From Clostridium sp. 12(A) (GTDB lineage Bacteria; Bacillota; Clostridia; Lachnospirales; Lachnospiraceae): a stretch of DNA of 64,000 nt. Numbering within the stretch: position 1 is the first letter of the stretch; each line of letters opens with the position of its first letter. The notes below the pieces were generated by a model, which did no database searches, was not told where the DNA came from, and saw nothing but the letters and a program-made list of their open reading frames with translations. Location of the stretch: contig JAGI01000002.1 in the NCBI GenBank assembly GCA_000526575.1, positions 1,488,001 through 1,552,000 on the forward strand, written 5' to 3'. This document shows, piece after piece, positions 62,901 to 64,000 of this stretch. Position numbers and translations under genes: made by a program.

Positions 62901-64000
62901 TAGTTCTAAATCCAGCTAAAACGATATCAAACCTGGCATCGCTATTGGCCGTTACGGATAACGCTTTACCACCAGAAAGATTACCTGCGGGAATAACTAT
63001 ATTCATCGCTTCCGTTGATTCTTTCATTGGTGTACCGGTAAATTGAATGGTAACAGCTTTATTAGAATAATTATTTTCTATTCTTGCAGTAACTCCCTTA
63101 GGCAGGTTCTGGAACCAGCTTGATACAACATCACCTTCATTTAAGTTGTTATATGTTTCATTTTCCAGAGTTACTGTGATAAAATCTTGTCCGGTAAGTG
63201 CAGTATTTGTTAAACCGGATATAACTTTATTTTCCACAGCGGCTATAGGAGCTGGCTGGTCTACGGTGAATTTCAAGTCATTGGCTTTACTGCCATCTCC
63301 CTTAAAAAAAGTATAACAATAACCAATGTATTTTAAATTTACAGCTTCAGAATAATCAACATCTGCTTTCTGTAATACGGTAAGTCCTTTATTTGGAGTC
63401 ATAGTTAGTAAACCAACCGCATAACCACCGCTATTTGATTTAGCATAAAGTGTTCCGCCTGTAATATTCAAGGTACTAGTCTGGATAATGAAACCGTTAG
63501 TTGCTGATGGAGCTGATACTCTTACGATTCCATCTTCAATGGTCAGTGCAGTCGTACGAATCCCTGTTGCAGCCTCCGTGGTGGTCCCTTCAACAATCAA
63601 TTGACCAGATCCTTTGATTGTTACTTGTGCACCTTCTATCACATTTGTAGGAGCTATTGCTGAACTTAAGCTTCCATCTGCCAATATAACGGTTGTGTCG
63701 TTAGGCAATTTAATATTACCATGAAGATTCAAACCATCTAAAACAAGTGTTCTCGCAGGATACCCTGTAACCTCGTCTTGATATAAATACCATGACCAGC
63801 CCTCACTCGTATTTGTAATATTATTTGTAATAGGAGATACATATACCATATCCCCAGATGTAGTTACATAAGATAACAATTCCGCTGTCAAATCCAGGTT
63901 ACTGTTACGAGGATTCATGCCGGTAATTAAGAATTTGGCATTGTTATTAACTGTTACGGGTAACATACCATTCAACAGATGATCGGATGGTATAGTAACA
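59950..64000 (-). CDS. SLH-domain surface protein with carbohydrate-binding-like repeats (5' end missing)
   Basis: More than 1340 residues, open at the right edge. The frame continues past an internal TTG at 63975 without a stop, and the upstream codons match a repeat, so the start lies outside. Two tandem ~330-residue units each carry TSEGWSWY and LDGxNL motifs and beta-helix-like Ile/Val/Gly patterns, similar to DUF4353 carbohydrate-binding regions. They are followed by Ig-like segments, a Gly/Asn linker, a beta-rich region and three SLH domains over about 195 residues (FSPDQAITRGVLAAAL, FAPDQAVTREEAAAIL, FNPKASASRAEISAML). The last ~115 residues are cell-wall-binding repeats (GWVKDGQNWRYYD, GKWYYFNKDG). 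It is anchored to secondary wall polymer and probably binds glycans. Confidence 0.85.
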   Translation of the reverse strand, partial: VTIPSDHLLNGMLPVTVNNNAKFLITGMNPRNSNLDLTAELLSYVTTSGDMVYVSPITNNITNTSEGWSWYLYQDEVTGYPARTLVLDGLNLHGNIKLPNDTTVILADGSLSSAIAPTNVIEGAQVTIKGSGQLIVEGTTTEAATGIRTTALTIEDGIVRVSAPSATNGFIIQTSTLNITGGTLYAKSNSGGYAVGLLTMTPNKGLTVLQKADVDYSEAVNLKYIGYCYTFFKGDGSKANDLKFTVDQPAPIAAVENKVISGLTNTALTGQDFITVTLENETYNNLNEGDVVSSWFQNLPKGVTARIENNYSNKAVTIQFTGTPMKESTEAMNIVIPAGNLSGGKALSVTANSDARFDIVLAGFRTTSLDFTTDTVWYRNIKGELVSKNPLKSDIDDTSEGWSWYRGHHDLILDGINLITSDSVGITVPNSTRIFLAEDSDNNISVLDTNNDYAIKGIYGTENIEIQGNTGRLQVTAGNTKGSFSAGIQAIGDIYYYGGEVTAIAGDSSSRSFGIVSDSGISITGGTIYAKSGSITDSDGIATAIRARYGITDEGMVVYQNVEGDYTEPAIVRDNGNTTCNYVFAGDNVASDLRVTPQGTISNTGGSANVTFNGTTIDLKQLSSLFTVDPNAGNRIYAVEEGGSGAGTISGNILTVTKAGTIRISLVTEKTQTHPAGTKVYAVLTVKKGEKTTSPSHLSVINATTNGGSDGKITGLTPNTKYEYKKDGGSYKEVTTNERGEITGLSSGSYVVRFAENELYGASSDSVAILIGQPDVDNGGNNGGNNGGNSGGNTGGNSGGDSDNDSGNSTTKGSSTRPTQAVTGAAQNAAEVDSKGNAVVSVSDKNITDAIANARANAAKKGVNAGEIAVSIHVTTGGADASAVTVNLPKNIQQQVITNKISNVELMIDRPDITLGINLAAVTEINKQANADVQLTAKKVDPSTLSGAAKSKIGTRPTYDLKASYEGGAKHVSNFGAGSVFVSIPYAPTSDEAIGGLYAVYVDEQGNPTRVEGSAYDSNSKSLIFKTNHFSVYGLGYESPATKLTDTSGNWAKDSINYVVNRGLITGNTETVFSPDQAITRGVLAAALGRLAAIDVNAYKNNSFSDVKADNGYRPYMEWANEKGIIQGKGNNQFAPDQAVTREEAAAILLSYAKATGYELPVARVPFAFSDGAKIENGYQEAVAAMQKAGVIIGKEGSSFNPKASASRAEISAMLHRYIKLTINPITAQNWAKNDSGQYMYFKDGKAVTDWQTIEGVRYYFEPSGVLKTGWVKDGQNWRYYDLKTMMVGFKNITDNGIEKTYYFSSEGIMVSGKWLEIEGKWYYFNKDGSLARNTKVDGYDIDEAGVRK
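61601..61672 (-). repeat. 12-bp tandem repeats encoding a Gly-Gly-Asn linker
   Basis: About six units of 12 bp read TTTCCGCCG-like on the plus strand and encode GGNN/GGNS/GGNT in the surface protein. It separates the binding repeats from the beta-rich/SLH part and is prone to copy-number change. Confidence 0.7.

Overview
The window looks like chromosome from an anaerobic Clostridia species, most probably Lachnospiraceae (Lacrimispora / Clostridium saccharolyticum-like). The reasons are strong AGGAGG ribosome binding sites with some GTG and TTG starts, oligosaccharide ABC systems without their own ATPases, oxygen-sensitive enzymes (4-hydroxybutyryl-CoA dehydratase, ferredoxin-linked lactate dehydrogenase), a complete acetyl-CoA to butyryl-CoA gene set, and an SLH surface protein. 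The species is inference. I saw no rRNA, tRNA, CRISPR array, prophage or insertion sequence.

Layout. (1) 1-4.3 kb: a sulfur-uptake/relay island with a split YeeE/YedE (TsuA-like) transporter, two TusA-like proteins, a thioredoxin reductase fused to a degenerate thioredoxin fold, and a LysR regulator. (2) 4.4-12.7 kb: a sugar ABC importer with two Gfo/Idh/MocA oxidoreductases and a divergent membrane-bound AraC regulator. (3) 12.8-15.2 kb: an orphan iron-type binding lipoprotein, a small P-loop kinase and an AraC regulator. (4) 15.5-22.4 kb: a glucuronoxylan locus with GH67 alpha-glucuronidase, an ABC importer and a DUF5060/DUF4038-type glycosidase. (5) 22.5-26 kb: an A/T-rich island with an exported hypothetical protein, a subtilisin-like protease and decayed gene remnants.

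(6) 27-46.2 kb, the core of the window, is about 19 kb of tightly spaced minus-strand genes. From 5' to 3': LysR regulator, CGGC-MaoC fusion, acyl carrier protein, LuxE-like, LuxC-like, acyl-AMP ligase, thiolase, crotonase, 3-hydroxybutyryl-CoA dehydrogenase, lactate racemase LarA, a GlcD-type dehydrogenase, butyryl-CoA dehydrogenase, EtfB/EtfA, lactate permease, a second EtfB, an EtfA with a ferredoxin-like N-terminus, and a second GlcD-type dehydrogenase. It reads as lactate uptake, racemisation and ferredoxin-assisted oxidation coupled to butyryl-CoA formation. A LuxC/LuxE/ACP module of unknown product sits at its head. (7) 46.6-53.7 kb: a succinyl-CoA to crotonyl-CoA operon (CoA-acylating semialdehyde dehydrogenase, 4-hydroxybutyrate dehydrogenase, 4-hydroxybutyryl-CoA dehydratase, two tandem CoA-transferases) ending in a SWEET-like membrane protein. 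It feeds crotonyl-CoA into region 6.

(8) 54-59.6 kb: a phosphotransferase, a CitA/CitB (DcuS/DcuR)-type two-component system, a KdgT-family permease and NAD-type malic enzyme, suggesting malate sensing, uptake and decarboxylation. (9) 59.9-64 kb: a large SLH-anchored surface protein that runs off the right edge. The best candidate for an undescribed system is the LuxC/LuxE/ACP/CGGC-MaoC/ligase module. There are no luciferase genes in the window, and the module sits inside a butyrate/lactate operon.
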